NCBI RefSeq assembly: GCF_018130615.1
Contig: NZ_JAFCKB010000004.1
Span: 124,001 to 188,000 of the forward strand
DNA: 64,000 bases
Direction: 5' to 3'
From: Bradyrhizobium manausense
GTDB lineage: Bacteria > Pseudomonadota > Alphaproteobacteria > Rhizobiales > Xanthobacteraceae
The position numbers were made by a program, and so were the translations under genes. How positions within the stretch are numbered: position 1 is the stretch's first letter; each line of letters starts with the position of its first letter. Positions 29,586 to 39,088 of the stretch are shown in pieces. The notes under the pieces are model-generated. The model made no database searches. It saw nothing but the letters and a program-made list of their open reading frames with translations, and was not told where the DNA came from.

Positions 29586-30293
29586 TCAATAGCGCGAGGC
29601 CGCCGGACCGCCCCAGCCGAAGCGGTAGTTCACACCGACCTTGACGGTATGCTCGTCATCCCGACCGCGGACGCCGACAATGTCGGCCGGACCGGAGGTG
29701 AAGGTGGTGCTGCCGAAATTATAGTACTGGTACTCGGCCTTGGCCGACCAGTTCGGAGCGAACATGTATTCGAGGCCGGCGCCGACGGTATAGCCGTCCT
29801 TGCTGTTGCCGGTGGCGGTAAAGGTCTGCGGCACGCCGGCGACGTTGACCCCGAGGCCGCCATTGCGCCAGGCGTAACCGCCCTTGGCATAGAGGAGCGT
29901 CGGGCCCCAGGTGTAGCCGATGCGGCCGGTCACCGACCCGATCTGGTCGGTATTGGACGTCACCTGCGTGCCCAGCGGGAACGTAGCACCGTTGTTGTTG
30001 GTCGGCAGCCAGGAATACTGCGCCTCGATACCCACCACCCAATTGGGGGCGAACTGATAGTCGAAGCCGCCCTGCACGCCGCCCATGAAGCGGGCGTCGC
30101 TGGACTGGAAGGTGTTGTCGCCGGCAAAGGCGCCGCCGACATGGCCGCCGATATAGAAACCGGTCCAGTTGTAGATCACCTGCGGCGGCGTGTAGGCCGG
30201 CGCCTTGGCGTAGGTGCGCGGCTGCATGTCGGCTGCTGCGGCCGGCCCGGCCAGCGCAAGCAGAGCGACAGCGCCCAGCAAGATCTTCTTCAT
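29586..30293 (-). CDS. Outer-membrane beta-barrel protein (Omp25/31 family)
   Basis: I start at ATG 30293 (MKKILLGAVALLALAGPAAA), 235 residues; the frame stays open upstream to 30407. After the signal peptide, VIYNWTGFYIGGHVGGAF is the classic rhizobial Omp25/31 start, and alternating amphipathic strands continue to the C-terminal VGVNYRFGWGGPAASRY. Such eight-stranded barrels are abundant in Bradyrhizobium outer membranes. A strong terminator follows. The AT-rich region 30300-30500 would hold its promoter. Confidence 0.88.
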   Translation of the reverse strand: MKKILLGAVALLALAGPAAAADMQPRTYAKAPAYTPPQVIYNWTGFYIGGHVGGAFAGDNTFQSSDARFMGGVQGGFDYQFAPNWVVGIEAQYSWLPTNNNGATFPLGTQVTSNTDQIGSVTGRIGYTWGPTLLYAKGGYAWRNGGLGVNVAGVPQTFTATGNSKDGYTVGAGLEYMFAPNWSAKAEYQYYNFGSTTFTSGPADIVGVRGRDDEHTVKVGVNYRFGWGGPAASRY

Positions 30294-30580
30294 GATCGTC
30301 CCCGTTCTTTCATTAACGACACTCAGGAAACAACGTGGCGTGAATTGGGTTGCTTCGCGGCGATGCCGGAACGTTGATCGTTCGTTACTGTGACGGGGCG
30401 GCAACAACGCGATTTTGTTCCGTCACGTCGACTTGCGGCGATCGATCCTGTCGTTCGCGCAAATTCAGCTGTAACGATTTGTCGCAAGGCAAAACCGCCC
30501 CGTTCAAAGCTCGCCAAAATGTGATCCAGCGGCTCCGGCGGCTGCTGTCCTAGCACGGCCCGATGAAAGCGGGCTTTGCG

Positions 30581-31051
30581 CTACCTCGCCATCTTTTCCA
30601 GTTCTGGAAAGGGTGCGTAAACCGCGCCTGCACAGAGCTCATTGGTGCGATCGACGACGCGGTCGCCGCGGCCATTGACGAAGACGACAGCGCGCTCGCG
30701 CATCACCTTATAGCTGCCGTCGGTCTCGCGCGGCGTGAAGTGCAGGCAGCTGATATAGAACTGTCGCCCGCCGACCTCGCGCAACACCGGATCGGCCATG
30801 CTGGCATCGCGCACCCCGACCGGATTGTTCAAGTAGGTGCGCATCAGGGCCAGCGTGTCGCCACGGAAATTGTCGGGAAACGGCTGCGGCCCGCCGGCCT
30901 GGCCCCCGTCCACCAGAGATGGACGGTCGCCATCGCTGCCGAAACAGGCCGTAAGCACCAAGGGCAGCACCAAGATCGCCGCGCGTTTAGCCAATCGCCC
31001 CAAGGAATCAAATTCTCCGGCAAGACAGTTTCGGAGACGTTCTAGCTCCAA
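30581..31051 (-). CDS. Putative lipoprotein
   Basis: The product has a lipobox LVLTAC after a hydrophobic stretch (AKRAAILVLPLVLTACFGSD). The ATG at 31051 gives 156 residues with an unusually long 34-residue pre-lipobox part; a TTG at LGRLAKRAA is a more usual start. The mature part contains NFRGDTLALMRTYLNNPVGV and REVGGRQFYISCLHFTPRET, with YISC and NELCAG cysteines. The order resembles a conserved rhizobial lipoprotein family whose function is not known to me. Confidence 0.65.
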   Translation of the reverse strand: MELERLRNCLAGEFDSLGRLAKRAAILVLPLVLTACFGSDGDRPSLVDGGQAGGPQPFPDNFRGDTLALMRTYLNNPVGVRDASMADPVLREVGGRQFYISCLHFTPRETDGSYKVMRERAVVFVNGRGDRVVDRTNELCAGAVYAPFPELEKMAR

Positions 31052-31199
31052 GGTTGCACAAAGGGAATTCGCTTCCGCAAACGGCGCACCGGCCCGCCGC
31101 CAGTGCCTCGCGCTCTCGCGCGGGGCATGACGAAACGGGCCGGGCCTGAACTCCGCACGAGGCGGCGGGCAATGGATGCCGCCCCCGCAGGATCAGTCG

Positions 31200-31622
31200 T
31201 TAGCTGCGCTTCTCGATCGTCACCGGCTTGCCGATGTCCGGCTGCGCCTTGAGCGACTTCTTGGCTGACAGATGCTTGTGGTGATGGCGATGCGTCCGCA
31301 CGGTCTTGTGCTCGTCGGGCGTAATCGCGGCATTGGCGTTCATCGCCTTCGCCTTGGTATCGACCTTGGCATCGACCTTCACGTCCGGCTTGGCACCCGA
31401 CTTGGCGCCGGAAGTTTTGGCGTCGGAAGTCTTGGCGTCGGAGGTCTTGGCGTCAGCCTTGACGCCGGTGTCGGGTTTGGCGGCGGTGGTCGACACCTTG
31501 CTCTGGGCCTGGTCCGCCTTGATCACCGGTGCAGTTGTCGTGGTCTTGCCGGCTTCAGCGGCGAAGGCCGGGGCTGCGATGACGGAGGCTGCGAGCAAGG
31601 CTGCGGAAATGGTCTTCAACAT
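31200..31622 (-). CDS. Secreted Lys/Ala/His-rich protein (BRANT-like)
   Basis: 140 residues with signal peptide MLKTISAALLAASVIAAPAF. The mature chain is low complexity: a DAKTS unit repeated in tandem (residues about 57-71), further DVKVDAKVDTKAKA repeats, and a His cluster RTHRHHHKHL near the end. I recall small Bradyrhizobium proteins named 'His-rich protein BRANT' with the same signal peptide and His-rich tail. It may bind metal or anionic polymers. GGAG is near the ATG (AAGAGGAGACAATC). Confidence 0.7.
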   Translation of the reverse strand: MLKTISAALLAASVIAAPAFAAEAGKTTTTAPVIKADQAQSKVSTTAAKPDTGVKADAKTSDAKTSDAKTSGAKSGAKPDVKVDAKVDTKAKAMNANAAITPDEHKTVRTHRHHHKHLSAKKSLKAQPDIGKPVTIEKRS

Positions 31623-31872
31623 GATTGTCTCCTCTTGGAAAGATCTTGAGGCGGCGCCCTCTCGCCTACTCTTCGATCATGGGGAGAGCCTAGATCGCCT
31701 GCGCTGAACCCGTTCTGAAGCGCGTAGCAGGCTTCCGTTCATCTGGATGACAAGTTTGTCATCTTGCCGGGCAAGGCCGGACGGCCTGGGACCGGGAATG
31801 TTTTTACCGGCCGGGTGTTCCGGTCTTTGGGCAATCGTGTAGGATCGCCACGTTCCATTCGGGAGAACTTAG

Positions 31873-32415
31873 ATGCGCAAACTTTCAATGCTTCTGGTAC
31901 CGGGACTTGTCTCGATGGCGCTGGCGGCCGGACCGGCGCTGACGAGCGCCTATGCCGCCGGTAGCGACGATCCTTCGCCGCCGCCGAAGTCGGATAGCTC
32001 GGCCAAGAAGGGGAAGAAGAAGAGCTCTTCCGTCAGCGATCCGAAATTCCTCGCGGCCTATCGCACCGCCTACACCACCATCTACGACAAGAACGACTAT
32101 ACGAGCGCCATCGGCCAGCTGAAGCAGCTCAAGCGCGACGACGTCGCCGATGTCGCCAACCTGATCGGCTACTCCTATCGCAAGCTCGGCGACTACCAGT
32201 CGTCGAAGGCCTATTACGAGATCGCACTGAAGGACGATCCGAACCACGTCCGCACCTGGCAGTATTATGGCCTCTGGCAGCTCGAGCAGGGCAACCGCGA
32301 ACAGGCTCAGTATCACCTGAACAAGATCGCCTCGCTCGCCGGCACCGACAGCTCCGAGTATCGCTCGCTCGCTGCCGCGCTCGACAAGCCGACCGGCGCG
32401 ACGCTCGTCTACTGA
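31873..32415 (+). CDS. Periplasmic TPR-repeat protein
   Basis: 180 residues with a signal peptide (LVPGLVSMALAAGPALTSAY) and a Ser/Lys-rich linker. Residues about 60-170 form tetratricopeptide helices: YDKNDYTSAIGQLKQLKRDD, ANLIGYSYRKLGDYQSSKAY and YYGLWQLEQGNREQAQYHLN. Such short TPR proteins act as periplasmic scaffolds. A strong terminator follows. Upstream GGGAG lies seven bases before the ATG. Confidence 0.78.
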   Translation: MRKLSMLLVPGLVSMALAAGPALTSAYAAGSDDPSPPPKSDSSAKKGKKKSSSVSDPKFLAAYRTAYTTIYDKNDYTSAIGQLKQLKRDDVADVANLIGYSYRKLGDYQSSKAYYEIALKDDPNHVRTWQYYGLWQLEQGNREQAQYHLNKIASLAGTDSSEYRSLAAALDKPTGATLVY

Positions 32416-32437
32416 GACATCGCACCTCGCATCAAGC

Positions 32438-32479
32438 GAACGGGCACAACCTTCTAGGTTGTGCCCGTTCTACTTTCTC
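32438..32479 (+). terminator. Strong terminator after TPR gene
   Basis: GAACGGGCACAACC and its exact complement form a fourteen-pair perfect stem with a TTCTA loop, followed by TACTTTCTC. It lies 23 bases after the stop. Confidence 0.8.
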
Positions 32480-32522
32480 GGCTAGCCTTCGCGCACCCAT
32501 CCCCCTCGCGAACTGGTGCGCA

Positions 32523-33908
32523 ATGGACACGTGGCTGCGATCCGCGATCGACTACATCGGCTCCTGGATTGAATTCCAGCAGACGACCTTCCAACAGCCC
32601 GGCGTCATGGTCGCTTTCGTTCATCGCGGCGAGGTCGTCGCCGAGCATGCGTTCGGGCTTGCCAATCTCGACACCGGCGAAAAGCTCACTCCGCGTCATC
32701 GCTTCCGCATCGCCTCGCACTCGAAGAGCTTTACGTCGGCCGGAATCATGAAGCTGCGCGAGCAGCGCAAGCTCCGGCTCGACGATCCCGTCGGCCAATA
32801 TGTGAGCGGCTTGCATCCGCGCGTCGCCGAGACGACGATTGCGCAGGTGCTTTCGCACAGCGCCGGACTGACGCGCGACGGCGCCGATTCCGGCCAGTTC
32901 ATCGACAGCCGTCCCTATCTCAACGCCAAGGAGCTGCTGGCCGAGTTGCAGCTGCCGACCGCGATCGCATCAGGCACGCGCTTCAAATACTCCAATCACG
33001 GCTTCGGCCTGATGGGCCTCGTCATCGAGGCGGTGACCAAGGAGCCCTACTCTGCCTGGATCAAGCGCGAGATCATCGCGCCCGCAGGCCTTCGCGAAAC
33101 CGAGCCGAATGCGCCACTTCCCAGGGGCGCGCCGTTTGCGCGCGGCCATACGCGAAAACTGCCGCTAGGCGTGCGCTGCGTGATCCCCGGCGACAATCCG
33201 GCCCACGCGATGGCATCGGCCGCCGGCTTCGTGGCCACCGCCGCCGACACCGCGCGTTTCTTTGCCCAGCTCGCCCCCAACGCCAGAAAGAGCGTGCTGT
33301 CGGTCGCGAGCCGCCGCGAGATGACGCGACACCATTGGCGCGTCCCGCAGACGTTCGAGGGCTATTACGGCCTTGGCGTCAAGGCCGGCAAGACCGACGG
33401 CTGGGACTGGTTCGGCCATGGCGGCGGCTTCCAGGGCTATATATCGCGGACCTGCTCCATTCCTGCGTGCGAACTTGCGATCAGCATCCTCAGCAACTCC
33501 ATCGATGGCGCAGCACCCTTCTGGATGGACGGCGCGATGCAGATTCTGCGCGTCTTCAAGGCACGCGGCGCGCCGGACCGGCGCGTGCGTGACTGGACCG
33601 GCCGCTGGTGGACGATCTGGGGCGCGACCGATCTGGTGCCCGCCGGCAACCGCGTGCTCGTCGCCAATCCGCAGCTCAACAATCCGTTCATGGATGCCGC
33701 CGAGATCGAGGTCACCGGCCGCGATGCCGGCAGGCTCGCTTGGGCAGCCGGCTATTCCAGCCATGGCGAGCCGGTGCGTCGCGCCCGCGACAAGCGCGGG
33801 AGGATCAACGGCATCTGGCTTGCCGGAGCCAACATCAAGCCTGCGAGCGCCGTGGCACGCGAGATCGCGCAGAGATACAAGCCGCGAAAACGACGGTCTA
33901 CTCCCTGA
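32523..33908 (+). CDS. Beta-lactamase-like serine hydrolase (class C fold)
   Basis: 461 residues. The S-x2-K nucleophile motif is ASHSKSFTSAG at about residue 58; YSNHGFGLMG is the Y-x-N motif, and FGHGGGFQGY the H-x-G element. There is no visible signal peptide, so it is likely cytoplasmic. Such enzymes are D-aminopeptidases, esterases or beta-lactamase homologues; the substrate is unknown. The C-terminal 120 residues (from VRDWTGRWWTIWGATDLVPA) form an extra beta-barrel-like domain as in D-aminopeptidases. It converges with the S10 peptidase with an 11-base overlap. Confidence 0.82.
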   Translation: MDTWLRSAIDYIGSWIEFQQTTFQQPGVMVAFVHRGEVVAEHAFGLANLDTGEKLTPRHRFRIASHSKSFTSAGIMKLREQRKLRLDDPVGQYVSGLHPRVAETTIAQVLSHSAGLTRDGADSGQFIDSRPYLNAKELLAELQLPTAIASGTRFKYSNHGFGLMGLVIEAVTKEPYSAWIKREIIAPAGLRETEPNAPLPRGAPFARGHTRKLPLGVRCVIPGDNPAHAMASAAGFVATAADTARFFAQLAPNARKSVLSVASRREMTRHHWRVPQTFEGYYGLGVKAGKTDGWDWFGHGGGFQGYISRTCSIPACELAISILSNSIDGAAPFWMDGAMQILRVFKARGAPDRRVRDWTGRWWTIWGATDLVPAGNRVLVANPQLNNPFMDAAEIEVTGRDAGRLAWAAGYSSHGEPVRRARDKRGRINGIWLAGANIKPASAVAREIAQRYKPRKRRSTP

Positions 33909-35457
33909 TCAATCCCTGGACCTCACCGCGAAGCGCCTGCCGCGAGCCATCGCGTGAATAGAACATATGGCCGCCGGGATAGACGACGAACTTCACGCGC
34001 TGCGCCGCGAAAGCAGGCAACTGGTCGAGCGCCCGCATTGTTCCGAAATAGGGTGTGGCGAGATCGAACAGGCCATGCGCGACCAGCACGTTCAGCTTTG
34101 CATCCGTGGCGAGGATCTGACGCAGCTCTGACAGCGATTGCGGCGGGTTGATGCCGCCGCCGAAGTCCCAATTGCGCTCGACGGCACCGTTGAGGACTTC
34201 ATACGAGCCGTCCGGCCGCCAATTGAGTTTTCGCGTGATCACATCGACCGCAGCGCTCGTCAGCGGCGCCTGAAGCGCATCGCCCGAGGGGTCACCGAAG
34301 CGTGAGCTGCTCGAATCCGGATAGGGATCGAAGCCACGCACGGAAGCGTCATAGCGACCGGTCACCATGCCGTCCTTGCGATCGAGCTCGCGGCGGAATT
34401 CGCTGACATCGAAGCGGCCGGCGAGCCTGCGGCTCACCGCCTGGTCGATGCCGGTCAACTCCGCGACCTTGTCAGCCAGACGATTGGTGGCCTCCTTGTC
34501 CGCCTCGCCCTTGACGAGATCGGCCAGGAATTCGCCGCGCGCGTAGGCCTCCACATCGGCAAGATCGGCGCGCTTGACTGGCCCCTTGGCTTCGCGCGCG
34601 ACTGCGACATAGCTCGGCAAGGTCGCGACATATTGCAGGAGGCTGGTGCCTGTGAACTCGCGGAAATCCAGCAACGGCGACACCAGGATCAATCCCCTGA
34701 CGCCCACGCCGTGCTGAAGCTGCAACTGTCGCACGACCTTCGGTCCACGAATGCCGCCGTAGCTTTCGCCCGCGACGTATTTCGGCGAGGTCAGCCGGTT
34801 GTGCTTCTCGAGCCAGCGGCGGATCACGAGCGCAATCGAATTGACGTCACCATCGACCGAGTAGAACCGCTTGCGCGCATCCTCGCCGCTCGCGATGAGA
34901 CGGCTATAGCCGGTGCCGACGGGATCGACGAAGACGAGATCGGTGAAATCGAGCCAGGTCTCCGCGTTGGGCTTCACCTCGGGCGAAGCCGATGGCGACA
35001 GCCTCTCGCCGTCGAGCGGCAACCGCCACGGCCCGACCGCGCCGAACTGAAGCCATGCCGAGGAGGCACCGGGCCCGCCGTTGAACAGGAAGGTCACCGG
35101 ACGCGTAGCGCGATCGGCCCCGTCGAGCTCGTAGGACGTGGTGGCGATGTCGGCGAGCGGCTCACCCTTGTCGTCGAACACACGGATCGAGCCGGCGGTC
35201 GCGGCGAAGTTGAGCGTTCGGCCCGGCAGATCGAGCGTCTGCTTCGTGGTGGAGTCACCGGGCAGACGATGCTGCTCGGCGGCCGATGGCGAGGCCTGCG
35301 CCGCATTGCTGCCGCGCCCGCCCTTCTGTCCCGCAGGTGCGGCCGTCTCGTTGCGCGGCTGCGGCGGATCGTCCGCACGCGCCGGGCCCCCGAGCGCGAA
35401 AGCAGACACCGCCAGGAGCAGGCCCACCCGGCGCAGCATCGGCAAGCTCATGACCAT
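33898..35457 (-). CDS. Serine carboxypeptidase, S10 family
   Basis: 519 residues with a signal peptide (GLLLAVSAFALGGPARA). The S10 marks are FLFNGGPGASSAW, the nucleophile AGESYGGIRGPKV, the Asp in AHGLFDLATP and the His in VVYPGGHMFYSRDGS, so all three catalytic residues are present. A Gln/Asn/Ser-rich stretch follows the signal peptide. These enzymes remove C-terminal residues at acidic pH in the periplasm. The gene is alone; its tail overlaps the neighbouring hydrolase gene. Confidence 0.9.
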   Translation of the reverse strand: MVMSLPMLRRVGLLLAVSAFALGGPARADDPPQPRNETAAPAGQKGGRGSNAAQASPSAAEQHRLPGDSTTKQTLDLPGRTLNFAATAGSIRVFDDKGEPLADIATTSYELDGADRATRPVTFLFNGGPGASSAWLQFGAVGPWRLPLDGERLSPSASPEVKPNAETWLDFTDLVFVDPVGTGYSRLIASGEDARKRFYSVDGDVNSIALVIRRWLEKHNRLTSPKYVAGESYGGIRGPKVVRQLQLQHGVGVRGLILVSPLLDFREFTGTSLLQYVATLPSYVAVAREAKGPVKRADLADVEAYARGEFLADLVKGEADKEATNRLADKVAELTGIDQAVSRRLAGRFDVSEFRRELDRKDGMVTGRYDASVRGFDPYPDSSSSRFGDPSGDALQAPLTSAAVDVITRKLNWRPDGSYEVLNGAVERNWDFGGGINPPQSLSELRQILATDAKLNVLVAHGLFDLATPYFGTMRALDQLPAFAAQRVKFVVYPGGHMFYSRDGSRQALRGEVQGLIRE

Positions 35458-35690
35458 GATTGTTCTCCTCGCCCCGTTCGTCGGCCGTTAGCCGCAGTTG
35501 TGGCCGGCAATTGCGACGGTTTGGGGGATCGGAGGCCCAGGAAGGGCTTTTCGGCCCGATCCGCCCGGCTTTACCCCTTCCCGACCGGCGCGTTTGCCTT
35601 GCCGGGCGGTCATCCTCGACAATAGAGGCCCAGGTCGTATAGACGACCTCGGCGGAACTTTCTCAAGCCAGCGACACCTGCCTGGAAGCC

Positions 35691-36470
35691 ATGACCAAGC
35701 CATCGCGATACGACCGGATCGCCTTCGTCGCCAGCCCGAGCAGCGAAGCGCAGGCCGCCTTCAGGCAGCTCACCCAAAGCTACGGCAATTGCGAGCCGAA
35801 CGAAGCCGACGTCCTGGTGGCGCTCGGCGGCGACGGGTTGATGCTCCAGACCCTGCACCAGCACATGCACACGGGAAAGCCGATCTACGGCATGCACCGC
35901 GGCACGGTCGGCTTCCTCATGAACGAATATTCGACGGTCGATTTGCGCGCCCGCCTCGAGGCTGCGCATGAGTCCGAAATCAATCCGCTCTTGATGCGCG
36001 CGACCGACGTGAACGACCGCGTCCATCTGCACCACGCCATCAACGAGGTCTATCTGTTCCGCCAGACCTACCAGGCGGCGCGCCTGCGCATCCTGATCGA
36101 CGAGCGCGAGCGCATGCCTGAGCTGATCGCCGACGGGATCATTGTGGCGACGCCCGCCGGCTCGACGGCCTATAATCTCTCCGCCCAGGGGCCGATCCTG
36201 CCGATCAACGCCGCCCTCCTGGCACTGACACCGATCAGCGCCTTCCGGCCGCGGCGGTGGCGTGGTGCCCTGCTGCCCAACACCGCCTATGTGGTGATCG
36301 AGGTGCTGGAGGACGACAAGCGCCCGGTCGCGGCCGTCGCCGACCATGAGGAGGTCCGCAGGGTCCGGCGCGTCGAGGTGCTGTCCGACAAGAGCATCTC
36401 GATGCGCATGCTGTTCGACCCCGGTCACAGCCTGGAAGAGCGCATTCTGCGCGAGCAGTTCGGCTACTGA
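35691..36470 (+). CDS. nadK: NAD kinase
   Basis: 259 residues. The diagnostic [15 protein letters not shown] carries the GGDG motif, followed by [16 protein letters not shown], the substrate-binding INEVYLF and [18 protein letters not shown]. It phosphorylates NAD to NADP in the cytoplasm. The C-terminal [11 protein letters not shown] matches alphaproteobacterial NAD kinases. It lies upstream of the CheY-like/Hpt pair, 99 bases before it. Confidence 0.95.
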   Translation: MTKPSRYDRIAFVASPSSEAQAAFRQLTQSYGNCEPNEADVLVALGGDGLMLQTLHQHMHTGKPIYGMHRGTVGFLMNEYSTVDLRARLEAAHESEINPLLMRATDVNDRVHLHHAINEVYLFRQTYQAARLRILIDERERMPELIADGIIVATPAGSTAYNLSAQGPILPINAALLALTPISAFRPRRWRGALLPNTAYVVIEVLEDDKRPVAAVADHEEVRRVRRVEVLSDKSISMRMLFDPGHSLEERILREQFGY

Positions 36471-36511
36471 ACACCTGCCCGGCGCTCCGCCGGAGGCACC
36501 GTTCGCAACGC

Positions 36512-36544
36512 TTCGTTAACTCCCGGCGCGATATGGTTAACGAA
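36512..36544. promoter_or_regulatory. Perfect inverted repeat before the receiver gene
   Basis: TTCGTTAAC and GTTAACGAA are exact nine-base inverted copies, separated by 15 bases, ending 25 bases before the ATG at 36570. GTTAAC halves are also elements of CtrA sites, but the spacing is wrong for a CtrA box. It may bind a dimeric regulator. Confidence 0.45.
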
Positions 36545-36569
36545 GGTTGACCGCTTTGGCCTGGGCGTC

Positions 36570-37115
36570 ATGTTCCGCATCGACTTCAACAAGCTGCGCT
36601 TTCTAGTCTGCGACGACAATCCGCACATGCGCCGCATCCTGCGGACGCTGCTGCATTCGTTCGGCGCGCGCGAGGTCTATGAGGCCGAAGACGGCGCGAC
36701 GGCGCTCGAAATGTACAGCCATTACGTGCCCGACATCGTCATCACCGACTGGGCGATGCCGATCTTCGACGGGCTCGAGCTCGCACAAATGATCCGGCAG
36801 CCGGAATCCAAGGGCAACCCCTACGCGCCGATCATCATGCTGACCGGGCATTCCGAGAAGCGCCGCGTCACCGTCGCGCGCGATGCCGGCGTCACCGAAT
36901 TCCTGGCCAAGCCGATTTCGGCCAAGGGTCTCTACCAGCGGATTCTCAACGTGGTCGCCAGTCCCCGGCCCTTCATCAAGACCAAAACCTATTTCGGCCC
37001 CGACCGGCGCCGCAACACCAACTCCGCCTATATGGGCCCGGAGCGCCGCGTCGGCGAAAAGCACGAGGTGCTCCAGCAGCCCTCGCTGCTCGACAAGGCC
37101 CGCTCCTCCATCTAG
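36570..37115 (+). CDS. CheY-like response regulator receiver protein
   Basis: 181 residues. The receiver domain (1-130) has the acidic pair in FLVCDDNPHMRRIL, the phosphoacceptor Asp in PDIVITDWAMP and the Lys in FLAKPIS. A 50-residue tail is basic and ends PERRVGEKHEVLQQPSLL; there is no output domain. In Bradyrhizobium this receiver sits next to an Hpt gene (as here, 30 bases downstream), suggesting a phosphorelay in cell-cycle or motility control. Confidence 0.9.
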   Translation: MFRIDFNKLRFLVCDDNPHMRRILRTLLHSFGAREVYEAEDGATALEMYSHYVPDIVITDWAMPIFDGLELAQMIRQPESKGNPYAPIIMLTGHSEKRRVTVARDAGVTEFLAKPISAKGLYQRILNVVASPRPFIKTKTYFGPDRRRNTNSAYMGPERRVGEKHEVLQQPSLLDKARSSI

Positions 37116-37145
37116 CGCAACGTCCCTCACGACGAGGCAGGCATC

Positions 37146-37724
37146 ATGGCGAAGAACAGCGCAAAGGACATCGAGGTCAAGGCTTTCGCCACGCATCACG
37201 TCATCACGCAGCCCAATCCGCTGCGCAAGGTGCTGCGTCGTGTCGAAGAGAAGGACATGGACGATCCGATTGGCCGCGCCGAGCAGGCGCTGGCGGGGCT
37301 CGCCAACGAGTTCAAGGCCTGGATGACGATCGAGGTCAACCGGCTGTCGGCCGCCTACGTCGCCATCCGCAACGAGGGCTTCACCAAAGAGCGGCGCGAC
37401 GAGTTGTTCCACGCCGCGCACGACATCAAGGGCGACGCTGCCACATTCGGTTTTCCGGCTGCAGCGGGCGTTGCCGAGAGCCTGTGCCGCATCATCGAGC
37501 ACGCGCCGGATCTCGAGAAGGTGCCGGCCGAGCTGTTCACGCACCACATCAACGCGATCCTCGCCATCGTGCAGGAGAACACCAAGCTCGACAGCATCAG
37601 TGTCTCCGCCGAGCTCAGCCGCCGTCTGCGCAAGGTCGCCGACGATTATCTCGCCGACGTCAACCGCGACCGCCCCGAACATCTTGAAGTGATCCTGGCG
37701 CCGAGCATCGCGCCAGCGGAATAG
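37146..37724 (+). CDS. Hpt-domain phosphotransfer protein
   Basis: 192 residues. ELFHAAHDIKGDAATFGFPA is the Hpt helix with the phosphorylated His in H-D-I-K-G. The flanking helices include GLANEFKAWMTIEVNRLSAA and ELSRRLRKVADDYLADVNRD. It would pass phosphate to or from the receiver encoded just upstream (30-base gap), so the two are probably one operon. A 40-residue N-terminal part is basic and likely disordered. Confidence 0.88.
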   Translation: MAKNSAKDIEVKAFATHHVITQPNPLRKVLRRVEEKDMDDPIGRAEQALAGLANEFKAWMTIEVNRLSAAYVAIRNEGFTKERRDELFHAAHDIKGDAATFGFPAAAGVAESLCRIIEHAPDLEKVPAELFTHHINAILAIVQENTKLDSISVSAELSRRLRKVADDYLADVNRDRPEHLEVILAPSIAPAE

Positions 37725-37744
37725 GTTCGGCTCTCTCCCCACAT

Positions 37745-37760
37745 CATTGCGATCGCAATG
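37745..37760. repeat. Palindromic unit CATTGCGATCGCAATG
   Basis: A perfect 16-bp palindrome in the gap after the Hpt gene, followed by ACGG. It looks like a shortened member of the dispersed CATTGC...GCAATGACGG palindromes of Bradyrhizobium; a degenerate relative is at 57276-57313. It may also terminate transcription from both sides. Confidence 0.45.
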
Positions 37761-37836
37761 ACGGAGTTTGAGGCCAACGCCATCGATACGATTGGTATCG
37801 TAGGCTGCGCGCCTTTGCCCGCCCTACGGCGTCTCG

Positions 37837-39012
37837 CTACGCCGCGATCAGATCGTCGTACACCGGATCGATCGTGTCCTCAGCGACGAGTTCGTCGCAG
37901 AACAATCGCGCCTCTTCGCGCGCAGACTCGGTGGCAAAGCGACGCAGCAGGACCATGAGCGGCTCGGTGGCGCCCCGATCGGTCTCGCAATGGGTGAGCA
38001 CACGCTCGACCATGCGGCGCCGCAGCCGGGCCGCGGTATCGTCGGTGTCGACAAAGCCTTGCTCGTGGCAGGCATCGAGCGCAACCTGGAAGGCGGCGAA
38101 CGTCGTCTCGGGCAACCCGGCGCGGCGCAGCAGCGCATGCAGGCTGTTGCCGCCGCGGTCGTGCAGCAGCGCTGAGACGCGCGCGAGCGGCAGGTCGGCC
38201 AATTCGGCGAGCGCCGCATCGAACAGGTCGAGGTTGCTCGAGAGCAGCGCGCGCAGGATCAGGCCGGCAGTGAGCTGGCCGGTGATACGCAGATGCTTCA
38301 CCAGGCCCTGCATATCGTCGCCGCGCGAGCGTGCCGCGATGTTCATGGTGGAGCGGTCACGCGCCTCCGTCGTCATGCGCTCGGCGCGATCGGCGCTCAA
38401 CCAGTTCCGTGCTACGACGAATTGCGCCAACGTCTCGGAGAGCTTTGCCACCAGCGCGGCGCGTGTCGCCGCCGGAATGTCGTCCAGCACCAGCATCGCC
38501 TCGCGGATCGCGGCGAGATGGCCATGACGCTCGACGATTCGATTCCAGGAGAATGGTGCGAGCTCGGCATGGGGATTTTCGATCAGCTCAAGTGCGGCGG
38601 CCGCGCAGCCGACTTCGGCGATGGCGGCGCAGACCGAGACCGGCAGCGCGATGCGGCGGGAGACCGCGCATTGGACCTCGTCATTACCGGTCGCAACGAT
38701 ATCGACGAGATCAGCATCGACCAGCAGCGGCGAATGTTCGAGCACGGGGAGCGCCACGGTCGGCTGGTCCGCCGACAACGCCCGCACGATCGATGCCGGC
38801 GCATCGGCGCTGCGCGCAAAAGCCTCGGCCATGGCCTGGCGCACCAGCGGCGATGGATCGTCGAGCAACATCAGCAGCGCGCCTTCGGCGGCGAGGCGAT
38901 CGTCATGGGAAAGGTCTGAGATCAGCCAGGCCCGGGCCAACGCCCGCGTTGCCTCCGCGCGCTCACCGGCTGGCGCGGTCCTGATCCAATTGATGAACTG
39001 CCGAACAATCAT
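37837..39012 (-). CDS. DUF2336 domain protein
   Basis: 391 residues, almost all helical with HEAT-like repeats: LMLLDDPSPLVRQAMAEAFA, ADQPTVALPVLEHSPLLVDA and IVERHGHLAAIREAMLVLDD. This matches the DUF2336 family of alphaproteobacteria, typically near motility and cell-cycle genes. A CtrA-like half-matching site lies 77 bases upstream. The exact role is not known. No signal peptide; cytoplasmic. Confidence 0.85.
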   Translation of the reverse strand: MIVRQFINWIRTAPAGERAEATRALARAWLISDLSHDDRLAAEGALLMLLDDPSPLVRQAMAEAFARSADAPASIVRALSADQPTVALPVLEHSPLLVDADLVDIVATGNDEVQCAVSRRIALPVSVCAAIAEVGCAAAALELIENPHAELAPFSWNRIVERHGHLAAIREAMLVLDDIPAATRAALVAKLSETLAQFVVARNWLSADRAERMTTEARDRSTMNIAARSRGDDMQGLVKHLRITGQLTAGLILRALLSSNLDLFDAALAELADLPLARVSALLHDRGGNSLHALLRRAGLPETTFAAFQVALDACHEQGFVDTDDTAARLRRRMVERVLTHCETDRGATEPLMVLLRRFATESAREEARLFCDELVAEDTIDPVYDDLIAA

Positions 39013-39088
39013 GGTGCTTCCGGCTTACGCAACGAAAAAACGAAACGGTGACGGCTTGTCACCTGCAACACAAAATAAACCACGACGC

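Noticed and set aside
31380-31450. The repeated 15-base unit as a CRISPR-like array
   Set aside because: The repeats are in frame, code for DAKTS and have no spacers; no cas genes are in the window.
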